Shown in pieces: positions 29,102 to 36,830 of a stretch of DNA of 44,384 bases. Both the position numbers and the translations under genes were made by a program. The stretch is from Verrucomicrobiota bacterium (GTDB taxonomy: Bacteria; Verrucomicrobiota; Verrucomicrobiia; Limisphaerales; CAIMTB01): positions 1-44,384 of the forward strand of contig CAUJJW010000402.1 in NCBI GenBank assembly GCA_963205105.1, read 5' to 3'. The stretch's first letter is position 1. Each line of letters starts with the position of its first letter. Below the pieces are notes generated by a model. It searched no databases. It had not been told where the DNA came from and was given only the letters and a program-made list of their open reading frames with translations.

Positions 29102-29800
29102 ATGACCCAGGAAAACGGTCATCCGAACTTCGTGCGCATCCTGGTCGTTGAAGACGAATCCAAAGTCGCTGCCTTCATCGTCGAAGGCCTGCGCGAACAG
29201 GCGTACGCCGTGGACATCGCCGTCGATGGCGAGGAAGGCGTCTACCGAGCCCTCAACACCCCCTACGATGTCATCCTCCTGGACGTCATGATGCCAAAGC
29301 TCGACGGCTTCGCCGCACTCGCACGCCTTCGTGCCGCCGGTTGCACCTCACGCATTCTCATGCTCACCGCCCGCGATGCCGTCACCGATCGGGTCGCCGG
29401 GCTCCAAGGCGGTGCCGACGACTACCTCGCCAAACCCTTCGACTTCGACGAACTCCTCGCCCGCATCACCGCCCTCCTGCGCCGACCCACCGCCCTCGTC
29501 CCTGACGAACTCCGCTGCGCCGACCTCAGCCTCAACCGCCGCACCCGCAAGGTCACCCGCTCGGAACGCCCCCTCGACATCACCGGCAAACAGTTCGCCG
29601 TGCTCGAGTATCTCGTCCTTCGTCAAAACGAAGTGGTCACCCGCTCGGACCTCGCCGAACACGTCTGGGACGAGGACTTCGATCCCGCCAGCAACGTCAT
29701 CGACGTCACCCTCCACCATCTCCGCAACAAACTCGACCGCGACTTCCCCCAACGCCTGCTTCATACCGTCCGCGGCGTCGGCTACGTCATCAAAGCATGA
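29102..29800 (+). CDS. OmpR/PhoB-type response regulator
   Basis: 232 residues from ATG 29102, with GGAG seven bases upstream and only 1 nt after the preceding stop. The receiver domain (about 11-125) shows the acidic pair E17/D18, phospho-acceptor D61 (VILLDVMMP), T89 (MLTAR) and K111 (AKPF). The C-terminal winged helix (about 135-232) has the usual ITGKQFAVLEYL start and ends HTVRGVGYVIKA. The sequence is close in style to CopR/CusR regulators, but a metal role is not supported by any neighbour. It is phosphorylated by a partner kinase, presumably the gene that overlaps its stop codon, and then binds DNA. Its position at the 3' end of the giant-protein gene suggests joint transcription and possible control of that surface cluster; that is inference. 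Confidence 0.95.
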   Translation: MTQENGHPNFVRILVVEDESKVAAFIVEGLREQAYAVDIAVDGEEGVYRALNTPYDVILLDVMMPKLDGFAALARLRAAGCTSRILMLTARDAVTDRVAGLQGGADDYLAKPFDFDELLARITALLRRPTALVPDELRCADLSLNRRTRKVTRSERPLDITGKQFAVLEYLVLRQNEVVTRSDLAEHVWDEDFDPASNVIDVTLHHLRNKLDRDFPQRLLHTVRGVGYVIKA

Positions 29801-30864
29801 ACAAGCTCCGCTGGTGGATCACCCTCGGCGTCACCGCGGTCGTCGGCCTCAGCGTCTTCTCCTTCGCCGGCCGCTATTACCAGGTCACCGAGGAATGGAT
29901 CTCCCGCGACCCCCGATGGGAGGAGGAGGACAAGCGCCGTCTGAGTTCCCTCGCCTCCAGCATGCTGATTCGCACCGTCGGCCTCGCCCTGGGTACCGGT
30001 GTCCTGACCTACCTCATGGTCGGCCTCTGGACCCGCTCCCTCGCCGCCGCCGCCGACACCGCCGAACGCATCGCCCAAGGGGATCTCGGTCTCCAAAGTC
30101 TCGATATTCCCCGCTCCGACTCGGAGCTCCGCCGGCTGGTGCTCGCTTTCAATACCCTCATGGACCGCCTTCGCGGCCTGCACACCGCCCAACAGCGCTT
30201 CGTCGCCGACGCCGCCCACGAACTGCGCACCCCGCTCACCATTCTTCGCGGCGAAGTCCAGGTAGCCCTGCGCAAGGACCGTGACCCGGAAAAATACCGC
30301 GCCGTTCTCCAAAGCAATCTCGAGGAAGTGGTCCGCCTCTCGAACCTCGTCGAAGCCCTGCTCACCCTGGCCCGCATCGACGCCCGCCAGAAACCGCCCG
30401 CCCCCACCCCGGTGCTCGTCGTTCCCCTGTGTCACGAGGTCAGCACCAAGCTCCTGCCCATCGCCGAAAAGAAGGAAGTTCGAATCGTCGTGGAGTGCCC
30501 ACCTAACCTGGAACCAACGATCCTCGGCGACCCCGCTTCCCTGCATCGCATCGTGCTCAACCTCGTCGACAACGCCGTGCGTTATTCCTCACCCGACGAC
30601 ACGGTCCGCATCGTGATCGATCCGGGCACGACCGAGCTCAGGCTTCAGATCATCGACGACGGACCCGGGATCGCGGCAGAACACCTCCCCCACATCTTCG
30701 ATCGCTTCTACCGGGTGGAAAGCGCTCGCAACCGGGCCTCGGGCGGGGTGGGCCTTGGACTGGCCATCGTCAAAGCCCTCACCGAAGCCGCCGGTGGGAG
30801 CATCGCGGTGACCAGCAACGTCGGCAATGGCACCACCTTCACCCTGACGTTTCCGAAGCCGTAG
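29797..30864 (+). CDS. Membrane histidine kinase with minimal extracytoplasmic region
   Basis: 355 residues; the ATG overlaps the regulator stop as ATGA, and no Shine-Dalgarno is seen, consistent with coupling. Membrane segments lie at about 7-25 and 56-78, leaving only about 30 residues outside (YYQVTEEWISRDPRWEEEDK). A HAMP-like linker (about 78-130) is followed by HisKA with H141 (ADAAHELRTPL). The ATPase part has N-box NLVDN (255-259), G1 DDGPG (287-291), F-box FDRFYR and G2 GGVGLGLAI (about 316-324). All motifs for autophosphorylation are intact. The very short loop argues against a large ligand; it may sense a membrane or envelope state or a partner protein. The stop TAG at 30862-30864 is part of a module A repeat (CCGTAGCcGCGGGCG), so the original C terminus may have differed slightly. 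Confidence 0.94.
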   Translation: MNKLRWWITLGVTAVVGLSVFSFAGRYYQVTEEWISRDPRWEEEDKRRLSSLASSMLIRTVGLALGTGVLTYLMVGLWTRSLAAAADTAERIAQGDLGLQSLDIPRSDSELRRLVLAFNTLMDRLRGLHTAQQRFVADAAHELRTPLTILRGEVQVALRKDRDPEKYRAVLQSNLEEVVRLSNLVEALLTLARIDARQKPPAPTPVLVVPLCHEVSTKLLPIAEKKEVRIVVECPPNLEPTILGDPASLHRIVLNLVDNAVRYSSPDDTVRIVIDPGTTELRLQIIDDGPGIAAEHLPHIFDRFYRVESARNRASGGVGLGLAIVKALTEAAGGSIAVTSNVGNGTTFTLTFPKP

Positions 30865-30940
30865 CCGCGGGCGTCTCGCCCCCCGGAATCCCTCCAGGTT
30901 CATAGCCCGTTCGCAGATTGGTATCGAACAGGACGCTTCC
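30858..30940. repeat. Short module A plus degenerate module B after the histidine kinase
   Basis: The sequence GCCGTAGCCGCGGGCGTC begins in the last codons of the kinase and continues to CCCCCCGGAATCC, the deleted form of module A also seen at 44167-44202. A degenerate B follows (GGTTCATAG ... ATCGAACAGGACGC). The GGGCG-TCT-CGCCC hairpin directly after the stop could act in transcript 3'-end formation, but no T-tract follows. Confidence 0.7.
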
Positions 30941-30969
30941 CAAGACCCCGTTTCTGCCGGCGCCGATTC

Positions 30970-31192
30970 CCACGGGCCATCGGCCCGTTCCATACCAGCC
31001 TGGGCCAAAGGCCCAGGGGTGCCGCCCACAAGACCGCCCAGGGCTGTAAGCCCGACCCATCGGGGCGACCCGCGCCATGAATTCCAAAAGCCTATCCCTG
31101 GGTGGTGCGGGCTTTCAGCCCTTGTATTCTTGGGAAACGGCTGACCTGGGCCTTCGGCCCAGGCTGGTATGGTATGGGCCGTTGGCCCTGGT
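30970..31192. repeat. Module F: array of short palindromes, copy 1
   Basis: Consecutive short palindromes occur here: GGGCCATCGGCCC, CCTGGGCCAAAGGCCCAGG, AGGGCTGTAAGCCC, GGGCTTTCAGCCC, CCTGGGCCTTCGGCCCAGG and GGGCCGTTGGCCC. They are separated by conserved linkers such as CGACCCATCGG and TGAATTCCA. The same order recurs at 36831-37055. No coding gene is evident between 30865 and 31511. Confidence 0.8.
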
Positions 31193-31230
31193 ATCCGGTT
31201 GGGCCAGGCCTTTTCCCTTGACCCCATCAC

Positions 31231-31346
31231 GCCAACCTCTCCCTCCGGGAGAAGGCCGGGATGAGGGCCGCCCGCTCCACTCCTCGCGCCCCGGTTCACG
31301 GTCCCCCTACGTGTCCACTTTTCTGAAAACGTTCCTTCCATGAACC
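31231..31346. repeat. Modules E and B upstream of the PSD1 gene
   Basis: Module E (TCTCCC-TCC-GGGAGA near 31238-31252, then AGGCCGGGATGAGGGCCGCC) leads into a B hairpin at 31293-31346 with arms GGTTCACGG and CCATGAACC. The interior of this B differs from the others. Confidence 0.75.
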
Positions 31347-31356
31347 TCCCCGCGTC

Positions 31357-31385
31357 CTCCGCTCCATGAGCGGAGAATTCTCCGC
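31357..31385 (+). promoter_or_regulatory. Two overlapping, mutually exclusive hairpins in the PSD1 leader
   Basis: CTCCGCT (31357-31363) pairs with AGCGGAG (31369-31375). The overlapping 16-bp perfect palindrome GCGGAGAATTCTCCGC occupies 31370-31385. Both use 31370-31375, so only one can form at a time. They lie about 130 bp before ATG 31512. A regulatory role is speculative; the segment could be another repeat module. Confidence 0.35.
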
Positions 31386-31511
31386 CGTACTCCAGGCCCC
31401 CAAGCGTTCGCCCCTGGGCGCCGCTCTCCATCCCGTCTCCCAACCTTGAGGTCCTCCCATCTTCGTGCTTGGTCCGACAGCCCGAGCACGGTTCCATGCT
31501 TGCTGTCAGCC

Positions 31512-34463
31512 ATGCGTCCGATCCTTCCACGTACCCTCTTCGTCCTGGGTCGTCTTCGCGTCTCCGTCGTCGTTGCATTCAGCCTCGCCCTGCTCGCCAA
31601 CCTCACCGTGTCGGCGGCGGAAGCCACCTTTCTCCGCGCCATCAACCTCAACGGCCCGGCACTCACCATCGACGGACGCCCCTGGGACGCCTCCGCCGCC
31701 CCTGGAATCACCGTCACCGGCAAGACCTTCGAGAACGCCCATGTTCCTCTGAAACCTCCCACCGACCCTCAGCGCAGCCGGATGATCCGCAGCAGCTTCT
31801 GGGGCAGCCAGGTGGACGTGGTCCTGAACAACCTCCCCACCGGCGCGATCCAGGTCTTCCTCTACGTCTGGGAAGACAACCAAAGCGAACAGTTCGATCT
31901 CCTGGTCAACGGCGCGATCGTCCACGAGGACTTCCACAGCGGTAGCGCCGGCACCTGGAAAAAACTTGGCCCCTGGCGCGCCACCAGCACCAACGGAACG
32001 GTGCGTGTCTCGGCCCGCGCCGCCAGCCACGGGGCTGCCAATTTTTCCGGCATCGAACTCTGGTCCGGCGACGGCGACATTCCGGCGCCCGCCCGCCCTT
32101 CCTTCACCACCTCGCTCACGCCCGAGCACACCGCCTTCTTCGAAGCCAAGATCCGCCCGCTGCTCGTCGATCATTGCTACGAGTGCCACAGCACCACCGG
32201 CAAGAGGCTCAAGGGCGGCTTCACCTTGGACTCCCGCGCTGGCGTGCAGCAGGGCGGCAATACTGGCCTCGCCGTCACTCCCGGTGATCCCGATGCCAGC
32301 CTGCTCATCCAGGCGGTCCGTCACACCGACGCCAGCCTGGCCATGCCGCCCAACAAGAAACTCGCGCCCCACGAAATCGCCGACCTTGAAACCTGGGTAC
32401 GTTGGGGCGCCCCCGACCCAAGAGCCGAGGACACCGTCGCCACCGCTCAGGCCCGCACCACCATCCAGTGGGAAACAGCCCGCAACTGGTGGTCCTTCCA
32501 GCCGCGAACTTCCCCCACGCCACCATCGGTAAAGGGTGCCGACTGGCCCGCCAACGACCTCGACCGGTTCATTCTCGCCCGTCTGGAGCATGAGCGGCTC
32601 GTTCCTGCGCCGGACGCCGACCCCAGGACGCTCATCCGGCGCGCCACCTTCGATCTCACCGGACTCCCGCCCCGCCCCGAGGACGTCGATGCCTTCGTCG
32701 CGCACCCGACGCCGGAAGCGTTCGCCGCTGTCGTGGATCGTTTGCTCGCCTCACCGCAGTACGGCGAGCGCTGGGGACGTCATTGGCTCGACGTCGTGCG
32801 CTATGCCGATTCGGCCGGCGACAATTCCGATTTCCCCATCCCGCAGATGCACCGGTATCGCGACTGGGTCATCGACGCCTTCAATCGTGACCTTCCCTAT
32901 GACCAGTTGGTGCGCGAACAACTCGCTGGTGACCTGCTGCCGGGGACGACGGTTCGCGAAACGCACGACCGCTTGATCGCCACCGGCTATATCGCCAACG
33001 CGCGCCGCTTCGGTTCACGTGTCGACGACTACCCGCAGCATCTCACCATTGAGGACACCCTGGACAACCTGGGGCGTGCCTTCCTGGGGCTCTCGCTCAG
33101 CTGCGCCCGGTGCCATGATCACAAATTCGATCCGATCAGCGCCGCCGACTACTACGCCCTTTACGGGATCTTCCAGAGCACCCGCTACCCCTGGCCCGGC
33201 ATCGAACTCGAACAGAAGCAGCGGGACTTGGTTCCGCTCGTGGAGTCCACCCAACTCGCCCAGGCGGAAGCCGCTCGAAAAGCTTACGACCAGGAAAAGC
33301 GTCAACTCGAACGGTCCGTCCAGAAGCTCAAGGATTCCGTGAAGGAAACTCCGGCGGACCACAAGGAACAGGTTCAAGCCCGAATCCAGGAGGCGGAGGC
33401 GGCGCTGAAGGAATTCCTGAAGAAAGGGCTGCCCTTCGAATTGGCGTACGCCGTCACCGACCATGGCAAAGCCCAGGATGCGGCGATTCAATTCAAGGGC
33501 GATCCCGCCAAGCCCGGCCCCATCGTCCGCCGGCGTTTCCTGACCGTTCTCGGCGGGAACGAACTTCCGGAGGGAACGACCACGAGCGGTCGCCGTGAAC
33601 TTGCCGAATGGATCGTTTCGCCGACCAACCCGCTCACCGCCCGGGTGATGGTCAATCGCATCTGGCTTCACCATTTTGGCAAAGGCCTGGTGCCCACACC
33701 GAATGACTTCGGCAAACAGGGAAAGCCGCCAACCCACCCCGAGCTGCTCGATTGGTTGGGTTCCCGGTTCATCGAATCCGGCTGGTCCGTGAAATCCATG
33801 CACCGGCTCATCATGAACTCGCGCACCTACCGCATGAGCGGTCAGCGGACCGACGACGCCATCACCCGGGATCCCAACAACGAACTCCTGGGTTCGTTCC
33901 CGCGCCGTCGCCTGGACGCCGAAGCCATCCGCGACACACTTCTGGTCCTGGGCGGCAACCTCGACACATCGCCCTCTGGAGCCCACCCGTTCCCACCGCA
34001 GTCCGAGTGGAAATTCACCCAGCACAATCCCTTCCGCGCGGTTTACGCCTCCAACCGCCGCAGCGTCTACCAGATGACCCAGCGCATTCAGCGGCATCCC
34101 TTTCTGGCCATCTTCGACGGCGCCGATCCCGCCGCCAGCACCGCCGTCCGCCTCACCAGCACCACGCCGTTGCAGTCGCTCTTCCTGCTCAATGACCCGT
34201 TCGTCCACGAACAGGCCCGCCAGTTCGCTCGACGCCTCCTGGCATCGCGTGTGGACACGCCCGCCCGCCTGGGGCTCGCCTATCAGATCGCCCTCGGACG
34301 CACCCCGGACACCACCGAACGCGAGTCCGCCCAACATTTTCTCGCACAGGTACGGGACAGACTTCCCGCAGCCGATGGTTCCACCGAAGCCTCGGAAATC
34401 GCCGCCTGGGAAGCCCTGGCCCGGGTGTTGTTCCGCCTCAACGAATTCGTCTACCTCGACTGA
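31512..34463 (+). CDS. PSD1-type protein: malectin-like, cytochrome-like CxxCH, DUF1549 and DUF1553
   Basis: 983 residues from ATG 31512, chosen because it begins a signal peptide (MRPILPRTLFVLGRLRVSV ... VSAAEA); an upstream in-frame start at 31446 would bury it. After the signal comes a malectin-like carbohydrate-binding-type domain (about 40-185; FLRAINLNGPALTIDG, YVWEDNQSEQFDLLVNG). A planctomycete-type cytochrome C domain has C222-Y-E-C225-H226. DUF1549 starts near 347 (NDLDRFILARLE) and carries a second CxxCH (C531-ARC-H535, CARCHDHKFDPI). A charged coiled-coil-like segment lies near 582-640, and DUF1553 near 690-950 (ARVMVNRIWLHHFGKGLV, FGKQGKPPTHPELLDWL). Such proteins are abundant in Planctomycetes and Verrucomicrobia and are often linked to polysaccharide use, but no reaction is established here. 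It is paired with the DUF1501 gene 3 nt downstream. Confidence 0.92.
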   Translation: MRPILPRTLFVLGRLRVSVVVAFSLALLANLTVSAAEATFLRAINLNGPALTIDGRPWDASAAPGITVTGKTFENAHVPLKPPTDPQRSRMIRSSFWGSQVDVVLNNLPTGAIQVFLYVWEDNQSEQFDLLVNGAIVHEDFHSGSAGTWKKLGPWRATSTNGTVRVSARAASHGAANFSGIELWSGDGDIPAPARPSFTTSLTPEHTAFFEAKIRPLLVDHCYECHSTTGKRLKGGFTLDSRAGVQQGGNTGLAVTPGDPDASLLIQAVRHTDASLAMPPNKKLAPHEIADLETWVRWGAPDPRAEDTVATAQARTTIQWETARNWWSFQPRTSPTPPSVKGADWPANDLDRFILARLEHERLVPAPDADPRTLIRRATFDLTGLPPRPEDVDAFVAHPTPEAFAAVVDRLLASPQYGERWGRHWLDVVRYADSAGDNSDFPIPQMHRYRDWVIDAFNRDLPYDQLVREQLAGDLLPGTTVRETHDRLIATGYIANARRFGSRVDDYPQHLTIEDTLDNLGRAFLGLSLSCARCHDHKFDPISAADYYALYGIFQSTRYPWPGIELEQKQRDLVPLVESTQLAQAEAARKAYDQEKRQLERSVQKLKDSVKETPADHKEQVQARIQEAEAALKEFLKKGLPFELAYAVTDHGKAQDAAIQFKGDPAKPGPIVRRRFLTVLGGNELPEGTTTSGRRELAEWIVSPTNPLTARVMVNRIWLHHFGKGLVPTPNDFGKQGKPPTHPELLDWLGSRFIESGWSVKSMHRLIMNSRTYRMSGQRTDDAITRDPNNELLGSFPRRRLDAEAIRDTLLVLGGNLDTSPSGAHPFPPQSEWKFTQHNPFRAVYASNRRSVYQMTQRIQRHPFLAIFDGADPAASTAVRLTSTTPLQSLFLLNDPFVHEQARQFARRLLASRVDTPARLGLAYQIALGRTPDTTERESAQHFLAQVRDRLPAADGSTEASEIAAWEALARVLFRLNEFVYLD

Positions 34464-34466
34464 GCC

Positions 34467-35846
34467 ATGAAGTCCCGCTTTCCCAACCGCCGCCAGGTCC
34501 TGCGTTCGCTCGTGGGCAGTTCGCTGCTCCTACCTGGGCTCGTGTCGCACCTGCTGGCTGAAACCAGCGCCGACGACCCGCTCTCGCCCAAGCCGCCCCT
34601 TTTCCCGGCCAAAGCCCAGCGCGTCATCTTCATCTTCTCCAACGGCGGCGTGTCCCACATGGACACCTTCGACCCCAAACCAGCGCTCTTCGCCGCAGAC
34701 GGCAAGATGACCGGCGTCGGCGGCGGGCTCTCGAATCAACAGCGACGCCTGCTCAAGCCGGGATGGGCCTTCAAGCCCGGAGGCACGTGCGGCACCGAAG
34801 TCAGCGATCTCTTCCCCCACCTGCGCGCGTGCATGGACGACGTCTGCCTGATCCGGTCGATGAAGGGCAACGACAACGAGCACTACCAGGCCACCCTCGG
34901 CATTCACACCGGCTCGTTTTTCTTCTCCCGCCCCGGCATCGGCTCCTGGATCAGTTACGGACTCGGGACGTTGAACCAGAATCTCCCCTCGTTCGTCGCC
35001 ATCTCCGCCGGCTCGCCCTACGCCGGCACCCAGATTTTCAACAACGACTTCCTGCCCGCCTACCACCAGGGCGTCCGCGTCATCCCCGGCAAGGAACCCA
35101 TCGCCAATCTGGATCGGCGCACCAACCCTTCCTCGGTTCAGGAACTCGAACTGGGCCTCGCCGAAGCGCTGAACCGACGCCACCTCAACGCACGCGGTCA
35201 CGACAGCGAACTCGCCGCCCGCATCCGCACCTTCGAGACCGCCTTTCACATGCAGACCGACGCCCGCGAGGTCTTCGACCTGTCCCGGGAAAGCGACGCC
35301 ACCCACGCCCTCTACGGCATGAAGCGCGGTCAAACCGACGGCTTCGGTTGGCCCTGCCTTGTCGCCCGACGCCTGGTCGAACGCGGCGTTCGCTTCGTCG
35401 AACTCGTCGATGGCACCTCCAGCCACAACTGGGACCAGCACGGCGACATGGCCGAGCACGCCCAGCACGCGAAAAACATCGACCAACCCATCGCGGGACT
35501 GCTCCAGGATCTCCGCCAACGCGGCATGCTCGAAGACACCCTGGTCGTCTGGACCACCGAGTTCGGCCGCACCCCAGGTGTCGATGGCGAGAAAGGACGC
35601 GGCCATCACAGCGCCTGCTTCTCCTCCTGGCTCGCTGGCGGAGGCGCCAAGGGCGGCATCGCCTTTGGCAGCACCGATGAGCTCGGCGCCACCGTCGCCG
35701 AGAACCAGGTTCACGTGCACGACTTCCACGCGACCATCCTGCATCTGCTCGGCATGGACCACGAACGCCTGACCTTCCGCCACGGCGGCCGCGACTACCG
35801 ACTCACCGACGTCCACGGCCACGTCGTCCAAGCCCTGCTGGCCTAA
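34467..35846 (+). CDS. DUF1501 (sulfatase-like fold) exported protein
   Basis: 459 residues, starting 3 nt after the PSD1 stop. The N terminus has a twin-arginine-like signal (NRRQVLRSLVGSSLLLPGL). The sequence matches DUF1501: VIFIFSNGGVSHMDTFDPKP near residue 55, DVCLIRSMKGNDNEH, a GGTSSHNWDQHGD-like segment (here DGTSSHNWDQHGDM), and LVVWTTEFGRTPGVDG ... GRGHHSACFSSWLAGGGAKGG. The aspartates and histidines resemble metal ligands of the alkaline phosphatase/sulfatase superfamily. DUF1501 proteins are routinely encoded next to DUF1549/DUF1553 proteins, and the pair probably acts in the periplasm. Substrate is unknown and no sulfatase or glycosidase gene is nearby. The 3' end overlaps the convergent HTH gene by 4 nt. 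Confidence 0.93.
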   Translation: MKSRFPNRRQVLRSLVGSSLLLPGLVSHLLAETSADDPLSPKPPLFPAKAQRVIFIFSNGGVSHMDTFDPKPALFAADGKMTGVGGGLSNQQRRLLKPGWAFKPGGTCGTEVSDLFPHLRACMDDVCLIRSMKGNDNEHYQATLGIHTGSFFFSRPGIGSWISYGLGTLNQNLPSFVAISAGSPYAGTQIFNNDFLPAYHQGVRVIPGKEPIANLDRRTNPSSVQELELGLAEALNRRHLNARGHDSELAARIRTFETAFHMQTDAREVFDLSRESDATHALYGMKRGQTDGFGWPCLVARRLVERGVRFVELVDGTSSHNWDQHGDMAEHAQHAKNIDQPIAGLLQDLRQRGMLEDTLVVWTTEFGRTPGVDGEKGRGHHSACFSSWLAGGGAKGGIAFGSTDELGATVAENQVHVHDFHATILHLLGMDHERLTFRHGGRDYRLTDVHGHVVQALLA

Positions 35847-36085
35847 CCTTCGCCTTCATCCTTTTCGCTCGCCGGCTCCTCTCCCGGACGGAACTCCAGC
35901 AGGTCCCCGGGCTGGCATTCCAAGACCCGACAGATCGCATCCAAGGTGCTGAAGCGAATCGCCTTCGCCCGGCCGGATTTCAGCACGGACAAGTTCGGCG
36001 GCGTGATGTCCACCGCGGCGGCGAGGTCGTTGAGACGCATCTTCCGCTTCGCCAGCATCACATCCAGATTCACGATAATGGCCAT
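35843..36085 (-). CDS. YozG-like helix-turn-helix regulator (Xre/HTH_26 type)
   Basis: 80 residues. The sequence (MAIIVNLDVMLAKRKMRLND, LAAAVDITPPNLSVLKSGRA, IRFSTLDAICRVLECQPGDLLEF) is a compact Cro/C1-type HTH typical of the small YozG-like regulators. A short acidic tail (EEPASEKDEGEG) follows. The gene starts 9 nt downstream of the DUF2975 stop on the same strand, a pairing found in many bacteria. It probably binds the promoter of its own operon, where a TTATCGATAA palindrome is seen (36778-36787); that link is inference. Its stop overlaps the DUF1501 stop tail-to-tail. Confidence 0.93.
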   Translation of the reverse strand: MAIIVNLDVMLAKRKMRLNDLAAAVDITPPNLSVLKSGRAKAIRFSTLDAICRVLECQPGDLLEFRPGEEPASEKDEGEG

Positions 36086-36094
36086 GGGCGTGGG

Positions 36095-36727
36095 CTAGAC
36101 CGTGAGCGCCTGTTCCTCGGCGATCTGATGGGCTTCTTCCAGAATCCAACCGATCAGAAACACGAACAGCCCCGGCAACAACCCCACCCCCAGGTCGAAC
36201 CTCAGGTTCATCGACTCCGCCCACCACCGGCTCAAAAACTGAAACAGCATGCCCACCCCCCAGTAACCCATCATCCAGAGACCTACCAATTTCAGCCCCC
36301 GTACACCCGCCATCGCGAAAAACTGCCCCCGCTCATAGCTTTCGAACAATCGATAGCAGAGCACCGCCCCCAGCAGCAGATACACATTCCAAAACGCCGC
36401 CGCACTCCGCGCCATCCACTCGCGCCCTTCCCGAATGCCCGAGCCACCTGCCCGGATGCCCCATGTGAAAACCCGATAGACAGGTGCCGTGCCCGAGACA
36501 ACCAGGAAGAGCTTCGGTTTCGAGAAGGTCTCGGGCGCCTGCTCCACGTTCTGCTGAGACCCCGGATACGTGTAAACCGGCTCCACCGCCACCACCGGCG
36601 CCAGGAAGGACCAGGATGCCAGTATGACCGACTGCAACCCGACCAACACGCTCAGCCAGCGGAAGAACCGGCTGACCTTGCGAATGCGCTGCTGACGCAA
36701 CCCCGGCGAGGAAAGAATCGAAGGCAT
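36095..36727 (-). CDS. DUF2975 membrane protein
   Basis: 210 residues from ATG 36727; a TTG at 36763 would add 12 residues. It has four hydrophobic segments: WLSVLVGLQSVILASWSFLA, AAFWNVYLLLGAVLCYRLF, LKLVGLWMMGYWGVGMLFQF and LGVGLLPGLFVFLIGWILEE. The C terminus EEAHQIAEEQALTV is the hallmark DUF2975 ending. The region between the first and second segments is longer than usual and probably faces outward. DUF2975 proteins have no known activity; their steady pairing with YozG-like HTH proteins suggests a membrane-linked regulatory module. The first gene of a two-gene operon, preceded by an AT-rich promoter-like region that contrasts with the GC-rich surroundings. Confidence 0.9.
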   Translation of the reverse strand: MPSILSSPGLRQQRIRKVSRFFRWLSVLVGLQSVILASWSFLAPVVAVEPVYTYPGSQQNVEQAPETFSKPKLFLVVSGTAPVYRVFTWGIRAGGSGIREGREWMARSAAAFWNVYLLLGAVLCYRLFESYERGQFFAMAGVRGLKLVGLWMMGYWGVGMLFQFLSRWWAESMNLRFDLGVGLLPGLFVFLIGWILEEAHQIAEEQALTV

Positions 36728-36763
36728 GCGCCAAACCCTATCCAACCCATATCTGTCGCGCAA

Positions 36764-36800
36764 TACATAATTACTGTTTATCGATAATTTTGAACTGCTT
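36764..36800 (-). promoter_or_regulatory. AT-rich promoter region with TTATCGATAA palindrome upstream of DUF2975/HTH
   Basis: The AT-rich tract around 36764-36800 is exceptional in this GC-rich window. It contains the perfect 10-bp palindrome TTATCGATAA (36778-36787) and, on the minus strand, a -10-like TATGTAT about 20-26 bases downstream. This is the best candidate in the window for a promoter with an operator, presumably for the co-encoded HTH protein. Start site and binding are not demonstrated. Confidence 0.5.
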
Positions 36801-36830
36801 TACATGATTCCAACCATCCGCACACACGCT

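Noticed and set aside
31446..31511. Upstream start for the PSD1 protein at 31446
   Set aside because: ATG 31512 begins a good signal peptide; the extension of 22 residues has no such feature.
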